A stretch of 64,000 bases of DNA, from the NCBI GenBank assembly GCA_031763025.1, contig JASSKH010000001.1, forward strand, positions 14,341,265 to 14,405,264. Reading direction: 5' to 3'. Position numbers and translations under genes: made by a program. Of the stretch, positions 1-11,143 are shown one piece after another. The first letter of the stretch is position 1; each line of letters begins with the position of its first letter. This stretch comes from Macrocystis pyrifera. Lineage: Eukaryota; Sar; Phaeophyceae; Laminariales; Laminariaceae. The notes under the pieces are model-generated. The model was not told where the DNA came from. It saw nothing but the letters and a program-made list of their open reading frames with translations, and did no database searches.

Positions 1-1166
1 TGCTACTACTTCGGCGCGTGCGCGCGCGAAGCTTTTTCCTGCGCCAACCCCCCCCCCCCCCCCCCACACACACACTTCCGCCTTCCAGCCAGTCAGAGGA
101 ATCAAACAACGTTTGGGCCACACGAAATGAGACGATCGATTTAGTTCTGTTCCGTCCCCACCGATAGAGGGGGGGCATAGTAAATAGGACCTACGGTACA
201 CACAAAAAGCTATATATTTACCTATTTTTACTAACAGTATTTGGTCCTGTTTACTATGGTCCCCCGTCGTAGCGGACGCTCGGATTTTTTATTTTGTGTT
301 GAGACCTGCAGGAGAGAAAAAAAAAAACGAAGTCGGAGGCAGGCGGGGCAGGTAATAGAGGCAGGATAAAAGAAGGGTGAACAAGAGCACCACGCTTTTC
401 CATGCGCGTATCGTTTTTGTTCCTCGTTCTGTATTCACCAAGACGCCCTCCTGCTGCGTTGGTCCCTCTCGCCCTCTTGCCCTGCCGCTACTCCACCCTC
501 CTCGCCCTCTACCCATCCCACAGGTCCTTCCACGTTCCCAGGCATCGACTTGATCTGGCCTAGTGTGCCGAGAAGTACGACGTCCTGTCCCCTACCCCCC
601 CCCCCCCCTTCCCCCCCCCCCCCCCCCCCCCCCCCCGCCCCAATTTCCCCTCCTTTTCCTTTCCTTTTATTTGCAGACCGGCTGTCTGCATGCACCACGT
701 GCGATCCGTCTCTTTAAGTGGGCACGAGCGTGCGCGCGTCTTTTTTCCCCCTCCTCCCCTCTACCGGTACCCCTGCTATCCCTGCACTCCGTCCTTCTTT
801 TTTTCTTTTCTTTTTTTGCCTGGCCTTGTGTTTTTCTTCCCCCGCGGCCGATCCGCGAAACCTTTTCTTCTTCTCTTCTGTATTTTTTTTTTTGTGAGTT
901 TTTTTTTTTTTTTTTTTTTTTCCCCGGCGCCACCAAAGTCGTCTTCTTCCCGGCTCCCCGTTTTCCATGAATCTGCCGACGAGTTTCCCGGGCCGGACCG
1001 CCTTTGTCTTCCCTCTTTTTTTTTTTTCTCCGGCCCCAGCGGCTTCCTCCCCCTCCCGCCTCCCGGCCCTACCTTCCTGCCTCCTCTACCCCCACACCCT
1101 TCTTCCCTTCCCCGTCACCAACCACCCTCCCGAAAAAGCTGCCAACCGACCGAGGCGCCACCAAGG
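1..1166. other. Upstream region of candidate host gene
   Basis: Apart from MITE copy 1 it holds no supported gene. From about 560 to 1160 it is strongly pyrimidine-rich on the + strand, with C runs near 595-637 and T runs near 885-920 and 1017-1027. This could be promoter, 5' UTR or an upstream intron. The open frames across it translate only homopolymer and are not credible proteins. Confidence 0.5.
167..270 (+). mobile_element. MITE family M, copy 1
   Basis: About 104 bp. The left end reads GGGGGGCATAGTAAATAGG and the right end TTTACTATGGTCCCCC, which are inverted. The interior (CTATATATTTACCTATTTTT) is shared with about 25 other copies in this window. No coding capacity. The outermost terminal bases have diverged from the family TATTACGGGGG/CCCCCGTAATA ends. 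Confidence 0.85.
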
Positions 1167-1171
1167 ATGTG
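1167..1171 (+). CDS. Possible start mini-exon of the host gene
   Basis: The ATG lies in a favourable context (GCCACCAAGGATGTG) and is followed at once by the 5' splice-site-like GTAAGC at 1172. Splicing to the AG at 1615-1616 would put ATG-TG in frame with the next exon. Only two bases follow the ATG before the splice site, so this is a weak model. The true start may instead lie inside the next exon or further upstream. Confidence 0.25.
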
Positions 1172-1616
1172 GTAAGCCCCCCCCCCCCCCCCCCCCCCCA
1201 CTCGCCCGAACCTCTTTTCTCTCCCTGCCCTTCCCACCCTCTCTCCCACGTACGTGCTGTACGTGCGCCCTGTGCGAGGCAACGCAACGACACCCGCGTT
1301 TTCTGAGGTTTTTTTTTTGCTGCGTGCAACAATGCCCTTGCCTGCAAACGCGTCGCAACGCTCTGCTTCCTGCGCGCGTGCTGATAGTTTTTGCGGCTCC
1401 GTCCAACGAACGTTTCGTTGCGCTTGCTACGCATGCGGTATTGTTTAGGCTACGCTCAGCGCCGCGAAGCGGGCTTTCGCTACGTAGGGCGGGCGCTCCG
1501 CGCAACGAAGGATGCGCAACAGACGCGACGGCGCTCTACCAACGAAGGCTACGCTTGTGCTATACAACGCTACTCCGAACGCGGTCACCTTCCGACAGCC
1601 GCCGCGCATATCCTAG
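1172..1616 (+). other. Tentative intron 1
   Basis: Starts GTAAGC and a C run, ends TATCCTAG. The segment 1400-1600 is rich in short degenerate repeats around AACGAAGG, GCTACGC and GCGCAACG. Assignment as an intron depends on the mini-exon start and is weak. Confidence 0.25.
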
Positions 1617-2150
1617 TAGGCAACGCGGCCCGTACGCAAGCAATGCCTCGCTGCGCTACGTCCCAAACGACGCGATCCCCTTTCGTTCCCCCTCCCCCCC
1701 CCCCCCCCCCACCCCTCCCCCCTCACCCCCCCCCCCCGCCCCCCACACACCGACAACCCCCACGATCCATCCATCCATCCACCCACCCACCGACCTACCG
1801 TCGACCGCGCCGCCGCTGCCGCTGCTGCTGCCGCTGCTGCTGCCGCCGCCGCCGCCGCCGCCGCAACAGCAGCATCCCCGGTCGCAAGCCCCCCTGGAAA
1901 GCAACCGGGAGCCGAGCATCGTGCAAAGCGGCGCCTCTCCCGACGACGAGGAGGAGCCCATGATGCCCGGCGGGGCCCAGTCCTCCCTCGTGTCCACGAC
2001 CATCCTCCATGCTGGTAGCGCGGAGGGGGCGGAGGGCAGCGCGGGAACGAACCGGCCGTCGTCTGGCGGTGGCGGTGGAGGAGGAGGAGGAGGAGGAGGC
2101 GGTGGAGCAGATGGTTATGCGCCACGGGCTGCGCGACCGGACAATGATGT
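1617..2150 (+). CDS. Candidate host gene, exon with Pro-rich and acidic segments
   Basis: Open frame that ends at a clean 5' splice site, GTGAGT at 2151. The translation begins RQRGPYASNASLRYVPND, then runs through a proline tract and a (CTG/CCG)n-coded Leu/Pro tract. It then becomes ordinary-looking: REPSIVQSGASPDDEEEP, QSSLVSTTILHAGSAEG and a Gly run near 2070-2105. The acidic, serine-rich portion after about 1890 is the strongest coding signal. The exon ends two bases into a codon, which the first base of the 2996 exon completes. No domain is recognised. The upstream boundary (AG at 1615-1616) is tentative, and the C-run at 1685-1740 could be intronic instead. A disordered regulatory or scaffold protein is possible, but I cannot assign a function. 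Confidence 0.45.
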
Positions 2151-2444
2151 GTGAGTCTTTTTTGAGGGGTTTTTTTTTTTTTTTTCATTGACGTGGTGTG
2201 TTTGGCGTCGGTTGGTTGTTTTTCGTGTTTGGCGTCGGTTGGTTGTTTTTCGAGTTGTTTTGTTTTTTGTGTATTGCTTTGTGTGTGTGTGTGTGTTTTT
2301 TTTGGTGTCGTCGTTTCTGGGTTCGATTTGTGGGGAGGTCAGAGGGACAGAAGTGGTATTTTTTTCCGTGGTGCTTCTGCTGCAGTGTGTGCTTTTGTTT
2401 TGACAGCTCGGACAACAGATCATCGATTCGTAAGACATGGAATG

Positions 2445-2660
2445 ATCTAAAATGTTTTAGGGCGGATATAGATATGTATGATCTGTATGATGATCTGTAT
2501 GATCTAGCCCATGTCGCCGGGTGGGAGCCGTATAAGCCGCATGATCAATTGCATGCTTCCTGGGTTGGATCTGTACCTACACAGATCCCTGCACAGCATA
2601 TCCTAACGGCAGGTGAAGGATCTAGATGATCTTACAGATAGATAGATAGATAGATAGATA
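2445..2660 (+). repeat. Dispersed repeat, copy 1
   Basis: Shares blocks such as GGTGGGAGCCGTATAA and CCTGGGTTGG, plus the trailing TAGATGATCT region, with 25160-25510. That copy carries a MITE insertion. Coding capacity and class are unknown. Confidence 0.55.
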
Positions 2661-2747
2661 TCCAACGTGTGCTTGTTTTGCCTCTGTGGTGATTGGGTTT
2701 GATCTGGGGGAAAAGATCAGGCTTGATTTGTCGTGTTATTTTTATGT

Positions 2748-2749
<2 letters not shown>

Positions 2750-2788
<39 letters not shown>
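2750..2788 (+). repeat. G39 homopolymer in intron
   Basis: An uninterrupted run of 39 G, 108 bp upstream of a 44-base C run (2897-2940) in the same intron. Together they form a perfect long inverted repeat. The exact length may be limited by sequencing. Confidence 0.9.
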
Positions 2789-2790
<2 letters not shown>

Positions 2791-2895
2791 GTCTCACCGA
2801 GCAAAGTCCCCGATTGTTTTTTCAAGCCGATGTATTATACATGAAAATAAAAACACATGTACTACAACACTAATATTTCCGTTTTTGCCCTCCCC

Positions 2896-2896
<1 letters not shown>

Positions 2897-2940
<44 letters not shown>
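2897..2940 (+). repeat. C44 homopolymer in intron
   Basis: An uninterrupted run of 44 C just before the TC-rich tract leading to the acceptor at 2995. Complementary to the G39 run upstream. Confidence 0.9.
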
Positions 2941-2942
<2 letters not shown>

Positions 2943-2995
2943 TCTCTGTGTCTATGTATTTCTCTGTATCATTATTTTATTTTTGTCATCTCCAG

Positions 2996-3068
2996 GGACA
3001 GCAGGATGCGATCTATGTCTTTGCACTCGACCATGTCTGGTCGCTCAGGACGGTCAGCGCGAGCGCAG
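2996..3068 (+). CDS. Candidate host gene, 73 bp internal exon
   Basis: Bounded by CATCTCCAG before it and GTATGATG after it. It takes the last two bases of the previous exon (GT) plus its first G to make one codon, then reads DSRMRSMSLHSTMSGRSGR and ends SARAQ, exactly at a codon boundary. The next exon at 3884 starts in phase 0, so all three exons join without a frame change. This phase agreement is the main support. The Ser/Arg/Met-rich composition suggests a disordered segment. Confidence 0.5.
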
Positions 3069-3883
<815 letters not shown>

Positions 3884-4519
3884 ACACCGCGAGTCGAACA
3901 AGGGGACGAGACCTCCGACATCTGTCCGGGCGAGGGCGCCGACGAATACGTCGTTCGCCGCCAGTACGCGAACCGCGGCGGGCCCATCCCGGCCACTGTC
4001 GATGACGACGGTAGCTCCGCCCCGGCGCCTCTCCCAGGGATACTGATGAGAGGCCGCGGGCATCACCGGGGGGGGGCGGGTCCTGGACCGGGGGGAGGGG
4101 GAGGAATCGGCGCTGTAGATGACCTTCATAGCGAGATGGACAGCCGTATCATGGGCGGTGAGGACGAGATGTCCTACTACGAAGAGAGCCACCAGGGCGG
4201 CGGCGCGGACGAGGAGGACATGAACAACTTGCCGACTCCGGTGCTGGCGCCGCCGACAACGAGCGCCCCGGCTGCTCGAGCGGGAGGCGCGGCCGCCGCG
4301 TACGCGGCGGCGAGGGCTAGGGGAGGGGGAGGGACGGGGGACGGGATGGCCCAGGGGGTTATCCACACGCAGGGCAGCGACAGCTCGGAAGGGTGGGTGG
4401 ACCAGTACACCAATAGCTCGCTGGAAGGGTCCCGCGAGGACCTGGCGGGGGTTTCGCAGGTACCGTCGATTACCTCGCTGCAGGCAGAGCAGTGGAGGAA
4501 AGCCCGTTTGACCCCCGCG
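3884..4519 (+). CDS. Candidate host gene, main exon of acidic Gly-rich protein
   Basis: Exactly 212 codons between TAG at 3881-3883 and a GTATGA splice donor at 4520. It opens TPRVEQGDETSDICPGEGAD, continues EYVVRRQYANRGGPIPATVD, then an RGRG/Gly-rich part, then DDLHSEMDSRIMGGEDEMSY. After an Ala/Pro/Gly spacer it ends with DSSEGWVDQYTNSSLEGS and ITSLQAEQWRKARLTPA. The amphipathic acidic segments and codon use with G/C third positions look like real coding sequence. No catalytic motif, signal peptide or membrane segment is seen. If the donor at 4520 is unused, the frame closes two codons later at TGA 4523-4525, which is an alternative C-terminus. I do not recognise the family. Confidence 0.6.
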
Positions 4520-6801
4520 GTATGAGTCTTTTTTTTTTTTTAGAGCAAATTCAGGCGGGGGGCAGGTTGGGTGGGGGTCGGATGGGCTGGTTCGCGGCTG
4601 GCAGGCAGGCAGGCGAGCAAAGCCTCTCGGTCAGAATTTTCTCTCTCGAGTGTTCTGGATTTTTTTCGGAATTTTCTCCTGATTTTTGGAAATGCGTTCT
4701 TTGGATTGTTCAGTTTGATTCGGGTTGGGGTCAGTTTGGTGGGCGGCCGGGCGGGCAGGCAGGCAGGCAGGCAGTCGAGCAATAAAGCCTCTGTCGGATT
4801 TTTCTCGGAATTTTCTCCTGATTTGGAAGTTCGTTTGTTGGGGTTGAATCCAACTTGGTTCGGGTACGTAGCGGTTCGGTTGGGTCTGGTTCGGTCCTTT
4901 GAGAACCGTTTATGGGGTGTTTTGGCGGGCGGGGTGGGCGGGCGGGATGGCCAAAAGTGCAGCATGAGAAGGGGGGCGGGTAGTAGGTCTTGACCTCACC
5001 TATGTCTTGGGAAGGAGCAGGGATGGGGATGATTTTGCGTTTTGAGCGGTCAATCTGTCATTCTGCAAATGGTCCGTATTTTGTATTTGGTAATTTTGGG
5101 GCGAATTGGGGGTTTTGTATAGTGTAAGCGTCTCGCGCCAGAGCGAGGGCGGACCCTTCCTTTGCCTTCTCATTCGTGATAAATATGAAAGGACACGTGA
5201 CATCGGGAGGAAGGGGCGGCGGGGGGGCGGGGGGCATCTGTTGCAGTGATTGTGACATTGTTGTTGCTCCTTCGCCCCCCCCCCCCCCCCCCCCCCACCT
5301 CTCTCGCCCCCTTACGCGTGGAAGCAGGGGAAAGGGGGGGGGGCGGGGGGGGGGACTTGCGTCGGCTTTTGACTGATTGCGTCGGCAGATTTCCCCACGC
5401 CCGATTTTTGCGTGAATTGGACTGGCGGGAGGAGGGGGGGGGTGTACTCACGTACTCATGTCGGGGGTGCTTAGTTTGTGGTGGCCTGAATCGATCGATC
5501 GATATATATTTTATCTGCGGCTCGTGGTGTATTGGTGGGGGGCAAACGGTATGGGATGGAGGCGGGCTGCGGAAATGGGGTGAACGGGGGGGGGGGGCGG
5601 GGGGGGGGGGGGCGAGGCGAGGGAGGGGGGGGGGGGCGGGAAGCGAACAGGGCAGGGGTAGCCATAGACGAGACTATAACGGAAAAAATTGGGCGACCTT
5701 CTGCTAGCTTCTGCTTGTCTTTTTTGTTGCTTCCGTTCCTCTCTCCGTCTGGATGTTTGGGCTTTATGTTCTTGTTGGTGGTGGTTTTGTTCTCTGCACG
5801 TAGCAGTCCCCCTACACGCCTTCTCTCCTTTATTTTCTTTACAACTCCCTTCTGTTTTTTTTTTTTTTTTTTTCTTCTCGCTCTCCTTTTCCTCGGATCT
5901 ACTTGTTGCCCACCGTCTTGTCCTCTTCTTATTATGTGATATGATTTTCTCCGTACAGTAATTTTACTTGGAACCGGCAAACAAAACAAAAAAAACATAC
6001 GCCAGCGGCCCTCTTTTGTAATGCACCAGCAGTAGTCCGGCACGAAGCAAGAAGCGCCACGCGATGCTGGACCGAAGAAAGTTTCTTCAAGGGCTTGTTT
6101 GCTTCGTCGGGTTTGTGTGCTCTGGAGTGCCCGAGTACGATACCTGCTCGTTTTGGGTCATGCTCGGGTATGGACCCGGGTGTGCACCCCAATAGAGTAT
6201 ATACTACCCTAACACCCTTGATGAATCAAACCTTTTGCCTCCTCGCGGAGAAAAACGTATCGGGTACGTACACTTGGCCTGTTTGCTTTTTGTCGGAAAA
6301 TAAGTCGCTTTTATTTTCTTTCTTTTTTTTACGAGAGTGAGGCAGGTGGTGATGCTCGTGAGTGACGGTAGAGTCGGACAGAGCCTACGTAGGTCGCCGA
6401 GACTTTTGGCCAGCTCCAGCCACCAACCATGAATGGTACATCGAGAAATAGGGGAGGGGTGGGCGGTGGGGGACGGAGAGAGAGCAGGGTTGGGGCGGGG
6501 TGTGCGGCGGGGGGGAGGGGGGGGGGAGGGAGGGGGCGATTTTATTTGTTGTTCGTTAGCTGTTGTTTTCTACGGGTACGCAAGGGCGGGCGGGAGGGAA
6601 CGGTCTTCGCCATTATGGTATGTGTTTGGGTGGTAGGTACTTTTGATCGGCGAAGCGTAAGGTCACTCATTTTGACTCCGGCGTCCGAACAACCAAACGG
6701 TCCGAGGAACGGGACGACCCGAAGACCGGTCCGAAGAACGGAACAATCCGAGGAATGGAACGGTCCGATGAACGGAACGGACGCTTGGGCGTGTTCTGCA
6801 G
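4520..6801 (+). other. Possible long intron 4 (or downstream region)
   Basis: About 2.3 kb with no convincing exon. It contains an approximate duplication around GGCAGGCAGG (4590-4725 and 4745-4860), G-rich tracts at 5210-5345 and 5580-5640, C run 5277-5296 and T run 5856-5872. There is a strong acceptor-like site (TTTTCTCCGTACAG, ending 5959) that opens directly on TAA, so it could mark a 3' UTR exon instead. Confidence 0.35.
6693..6782 (+). repeat. Short tandem repeat around GGTCCGAGGAACGG
   Basis: About five degenerate 17-19 bp units (GGTCCGAGGAACGGGAC, GGTCCGAAGAACGGAAC, GGTCCGATGAACGGAAC and others). Lies just upstream of the candidate exon at 6802. Confidence 0.7.
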
Positions 6802-6836
6802 ACAGAGCAGAGTCATTTCGAAGAAGCGTCGTCATG
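6802..6836 (+). CDS. Possible small exon of the host gene
   Basis: 35 bp after GTGTTCTGCAG and before GTACCC. In phase 0 it reads TEQSHFEEASS plus two bases. This continues the main exon's frame and composition. The intron separating it is long, so the link is tentative. Confidence 0.3.
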
Positions 6837-7012
6837 GTACCCCCCCCCCCCCCCTCCCTTCCCCCTCTTGTCCTGCGTGCTTGATTGATCGGTCGTGCTT
6901 GAGGGTTGTGTTCTTTTGAGCCATCGGTTCTACCGTGAATGGTGCGTTGAATTCGAACACCGAGAGGAGGGAGGGTTTCGTGTTTTTGATTTTTTTTTTT
7001 TTTTTCCCTTAG

Positions 7013-7073
7013 TACATCAGGAACAAGGACGATCGGTCGCAATGATGATGTGGGACGGGGCGGGACGGGATGA
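7013..7073 (+). CDS. Possible terminal exon of the host gene
   Basis: Follows a T-rich tract ending TTTCCCTTAG. Joined to the 6802 exon it reads C-TSGTRTIGRNDDVGRGGTG and stops at TGA 7071-7073. The total model would be 1344 nt (447 residues). The ending is of low complexity and could be chance. Confidence 0.25.
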
Positions 7074-8107
7074 GATGGAATATGTGGGATGATGAGGCGA
7101 TGGGGGGTGCGATGAAAAAAAAACGGAATATAATGTATCCATATCAACCAAAAGCTGGGATATGGTCGCTTGTGGCCTCCTCTGCTCAGTCTCATCCTGG
7201 CGCTTTCATCTGTCAAGTCCGACTGAAAACCGGGATGGCTCAGTGGCCCAGTTTATGGGCTGTCCCGACTCGCTCAGGCGACGCCCCTCTTTGCGACCTT
7301 TGTGTACCTCTCTGTCCGAACATATAAGAAGCGTTTGTCTATTGATACAGGCTGGTCCAGCCGCAAAACAGATTTTCGTTCGATCAGCGGTTTTGCAGTC
7401 AAATGGGGGATATTTTTGACCCCCACTTCGGCAACTGTGTTCCTGAGCCCGCAGCGGACTTGCAGACACCTCAAGTTTTGGAATCCGAGTTGATTTCGTC
7501 GAGAAAAGCCATACCAGGTATCGAATAAATCCCGTCACACACGTATATATTTCCACAATGTAGGTCTTGATAAATGGATTTTTTTTGTTTACGCTCACGC
7601 TGTGGAGGGGGGGGGGTTCCGGCCACTTCAGAAGAACAAACTCGCAGGAGATTAGAATATGACCGTATTAAAGCCTATACGAAACCGCGAAAAATCTGTA
7701 CAGCAGTGGATGACGCTGATAATCGGTGTGAACATTCCTTGAGGCGTGACGAAACGATCGATGTCCTTAACTCAACTCCTTTGGTACCGCAGTCCCGATT
7801 TGGGGACAAACCACGCCAATTCCAAGTGATTTGTCCCCAAAATGGGACTGCAGTACTAAAAGCCTGATTAGTTGTCGAGAGATATACATAGTGTGTTTAT
7901 GATCCGCAATACAAAGTGAAGATGTTTCGGTGAGGGACACGAAATCCCGATTGCCCAGCCCCGTTTTTCGTTTTTGTATCTATAATTTCGACGTGATTTT
8001 TGTTAGTATGGCAAATATATTCGCGGTGGTACGTTTTTTATTTATTTTAAAAAAAAAAAAAAAAATCACCTTGAAGCCAAACAAAAAATCCCAATTCTAT
8101 TAATAAA
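7074..8107. other. Gene-free stretch
   Basis: Apart from mini-element P copy 1 (7786-7855) I see no supported gene or known repeat. It has a G run at 7607-7615 and an A run at 8050-8066. Confidence 0.5.
7786..7855. mobile_element. Palindromic mini-element P, copy 1
   Basis: About 70 bp. CGCAGTCCCGATTTGGGGAC at the left is inverted as GTCCCCAAAATGGGACTGC at the right. Three more copies lie at 46941, 52199 and 53239, each followed by an A-rich AAAAGGG-like stretch. Probably a very short MITE. Confidence 0.7.
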
Positions 8108-8335
8108 TTGTTGTTGTTTTCTTCACATTAAACCGTTCTTTTTACCCGTCGTCATCCAGCACAACCAGTGTCCGTGCCGATTCTTCAATCCTAGAAGAGG
8201 TGTGGTCACAAAGCTATACGCCACAGAGATACGACGTTGCCCCGTATTATGCAATGCGATGCCGTGTCATCATGCTGCTGTGTACGACAGGCACGACATA
8301 CACATTCCATGACCTAGAGAAACGAAACGAAACAA
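8108..8335 (+). repeat. A-tailed dispersed repeat R, copy 1
   Basis: About 225 bp, starting (TTG)n then TTCTTCACATTAAACCG and ending CATTCCATGACCTAGAGAAA, followed by a long A/G-rich tail to about 8540. The other copies are 55024-55275 (+), 56690-56927 (-) and 61890-62137 (-). The A-rich 3' end suggests retroposition. No A/B box is recognised, so the class (SINE or LINE 3' end) is open. Confidence 0.7.
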
Positions 8336-9089
8336 AGAGAAGAAAAACAAAAACAAAGAAGACAATTCGAAAGAGAAAAAGAAACAAGAAAAAAAAAAAA
8401 TATATATATATGAGAAACAAACCATCGTGCGCCCCCGGCAGGGGATCTGGCAGACACTTGAAAACAACGAACTGGAAAAAAAAAAGGAAAAAGAAGAAAA
8501 GCACCACTAGTCGTCAACAGAGTAAGACTAAAAAGAGCCAAGGGAAAATAACAGGCAAACCAAACAAAGCACAAAGCATCCTCCAGGTAGCGGCAGCAGT
8601 TTATGGTACGAGTAGCACAGCCAGGGTCTCCCTGCTGGTCCGCGTGGTACCTTGCTACCCTGTCTGCCGCCTCCGTCCAGCGTTCGTCAACTGTGCCCGG
8701 CCCCTGGGCGTCAGACAATACGAAACGAACAAAGCAGGCTCGTCGTCCACCCACGCCACACGACTCCTTCAACAAATCGGGCCAGCTCACAAAAAAAAAA
8801 CAGAAACTATTGATAGAACGTACTCCTGTAAATAATAAGCTTGTTATACTAATCGAAATCACATGTGAAATTTTCAGGCTCTGATTCGCAAAACCGTCTC
8901 GGAAATCCAGTTCAGCCATTATGTTTGCGTCTTGCCCGGCCCAGCTCGTATTGCATCCATCTGTCTGTGGGTGGGATGGGTGGGTAGTATATGAGTCTTT
9001 TTCATTGTGTGTAGTCTGTTGACTGACGTGGATGACTGCAGTCAGGTCCGGGCATGCATGGCGGAATCCCCAGAAGAGCGAGATCGCCA

Positions 9090-9992
9090 AAACTGAGCAA
9101 GATATTCTCGAGAAACGGATACAAACGGTGAACAGATCGCAAAAAAGGGGTAAGCATCGTGAGTTCTTCGGGAACGAACATGCAAGCGGTGCTTCACGTG
9201 CGTCCTCTTCTAAAACCCATACGAATAGTCAAGCGTCGCTTATATTTCTGGACAAATACCTCACGAATGAGAAAAATACCGATCAATGAACGGACCAAAC
9301 CGAGAAAAACCGTCAAGAATCGACAAAAAACAAACGGAAAAAAAAAGCCGAACAAATCAAAAATTTAATCAACCCCAACTACAAAAAAAGGAATATAATC
9401 AAAACTGAGCGAAATATTCGCGTAAAACGGATAAAAACGATACAAAAATCGCAAAAATAGGGCAAACATCGTAAATTCTTCGAAAACGAAGATGCAAAGC
9501 GGTGCTTCACGTGGTGGATGTCCTTCTGCAACTCATACGAATAGTCAAGCGTAGCATATATTTCTGAACAAATACCTCACGAATGAGAAAAATATCAAAG
9601 AACGGACGAAACCGAGGAAAAACACCAAGAACCGGCAAAAAAACGATAACGAAAAAAGGCCGAAAAAACGAAAAAGTGGATCGACCAAAACCCCAACAAA
9701 AAATGGAAAATAATCAAAAGTGAGCAAATCTTCGCGAAAAACGGATTAAAACGATGAGGAAATCACGAAAATGGGGTCAACATCATGAGCTCTTCGAAAG
9801 CGTACGTACAAGCGGTGCTGTACGTGCGTCTCCTTTTATAACTCCGGACCATGTGTGCGTACCGCGAGCTCGCATACGAACAATCACAAAAACAGGACGA
9901 GACTCCACCGGTAACGTTAAGAATCGGCAAAAACGCGAAAAAGATACGAAAACGACGAAAAAAAACGAAAAAATCGATAGAACAAACCTCCG

Positions 9993-10030
<38 letters not shown>

Positions 10031-10110
10031 AAAAGAGTTCAAACTGAGCGAGATAATCGCAAAAAACGAATAAAAACGATGAAAAAAATGCAAAATTGGA
10101 GGTAAACATC
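9090..10110 (+). repeat. Tandem repeat, ~310-325 bp A-rich unit, ~3.2 copies
   Basis: Unit starts are marked by ACTGAGCAAGATATTCTCG (9094), ACTGAGCGAAATATTCGCG (9404), a diverged AGTGAGCAAATCTTCGCG (9719) and ACTGAGCGAGATAATCGC (10042). Each unit contains an AAGCGGTGCT block and CATACGAATAGTCAAGCG or its relics. Strong purine (A) bias on the + strand. An A31 run is at 9998-10028. No protein is supported. Confidence 0.85.
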
Positions 10111-10111
10111 G

Positions 10112-10137
10112 TGACTACTACTACTACTACTACTACT
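10112..10137 (+). repeat. (ACT)n trinucleotide microsatellite
   Basis: Eight or so ACT/TAC repeats at the boundary of the 310 bp tandem array. Confidence 0.9.
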
Positions 10138-10167
10138 TACTGCTGTACGTGTAAATGGATGTTCTAC

Positions 10168-10340
10168 GTGCACACGCACGTGTATGTCTGTAAGTTTCGT
10201 GTAGGGCGTTGTACAAGTAGTGCTGTGTTGTGTTGAGACCACAGGTAGAAAAAGTGCACACGCACGTGTATGTAAGGTTCGTGTAGGGTGTTGTACGTGT
10301 AGTGCTGTCTTGTGCTGAGACAACAGGTAGAAAAGTACAG
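10168..10340 (+). repeat. 85 bp tandem duplication
   Basis: Two units, each beginning GTGCACACGCACGTGTATGT and ending ACAGGTAGAAAA, with an earlier partial unit at about 10140-10167. Non-coding. Class unknown. Confidence 0.75.
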
Positions 10341-10561
10341 CAATTACGTGTACAAAGTGTCCGTGATGAGGCCAGCCTGAGCAATTTCCCATCCGACAAT
10401 GTGCAGCATGAAGGAAAAGTTTCGTCGTCCATCGCTCATAAAATCCCCAAGAAGAAGAGGCTGAAGGGAAACAACTAATGATTATTCCAAGTATTGATAG
10501 TTCGAAGAAATTAAAAGGCCCACTGCCACGAGAGCTAAACGGCCCACGACAGCAACGGTCT

Positions 10562-10793
10562 TATGGCCTCTGCCAGATGATATCAGCAAGAGGGCTTCCA
10601 GCGAGGGACTCCACCAGTCTCGCTGGCCTCGCACTCAGTAAGTCTTGTTCTTAGAGCTTGTATTATCACGGAGTGATCCTCATCGGACCACGAGCCAGGT
10701 GGCTAGGGGACATCACACAGGATCCCCGGCCACTGCTCCACTCACACATGCGATTACACTGAAACCTCCACGGCTTGGTATCTTTTGGCTACA
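10562..10793 (-). repeat. 3' LTR of the gypsy element
   Basis: 232 bp. Reads TATGGCCTCTGCC at the left and TTTTGGCTACA at the right on the + strand. No difference from the partner LTR was seen by eye. Confidence 0.92.
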
Positions 10794-10871
10794 GCACCCC
10801 CAAAGCGAGTTCACTCGACACGAACGAGCTTGACAAAACCAAAAAACCAAGACGAAATCGCATGCGGCAAA

Positions 10872-11143
10872 TCACAAATCAATGCTGAACTCTGAAGCAA
10901 TTTTAATCTTGAGCGCACGGGTCATCCGTAATTTGCGCAATTCCTTCACGACGAAGTCAGGCGCAGCAGAATAAATCGACCGCAAAGACTCCCACGTGCG
11001 CTCCTCTGCTTCGAAACCATCCCAATCGACCAAGACAATCACCTCGTTGGCATCATCTTCGGCCACATGCACCAAAGCATTCATGCGGCATTCACCCTGC
11101 GCAAAGGAATGTTGGAAAACATCCTTCAGATCAGCGGTGACGT
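10872..11143 (-). other. Chromodomain-like C-terminal part of the gypsy element
   Basis: The translation contains EVIVLVDWDGFEAEERTWES and VVKELRKLRM, which resemble the chromodomain core (W..W/YEP-type aromatic cage) that ends many chromovirus integrases. Part of the gypsy element. It may guide integration toward modified chromatin (family knowledge). Confidence 0.55.

Larger units (their letters stand above)
2151..2995 (+). other. Intron 2 of the host gene
   Basis: 845 bp, GTGAGT to CATCTCCAG, with a long pyrimidine tract ahead of the acceptor. It contains (TG)n at 2280-2297, a dispersed repeat (2445-2660) shared with 25160-25510, (GATA)n near 2637-2660, and opposed G39 and C44 runs. A possible 23-base exon at 2407-2429 (acceptor TTTTGACAG, donor GTAAGA) was considered, but it breaks the reading frame. 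Confidence 0.5.

Noticed and set aside
563-1175. Long open frames in C/T-rich sequence
   Set aside because: Translations are homopolymers of Pro, Phe and Leu. Open only because of base composition.
2407-2429. 23 bp mini-exon with good splice sites
   Set aside because: Including it shifts the frame of the following exons, whereas skipping it keeps all three in phase.
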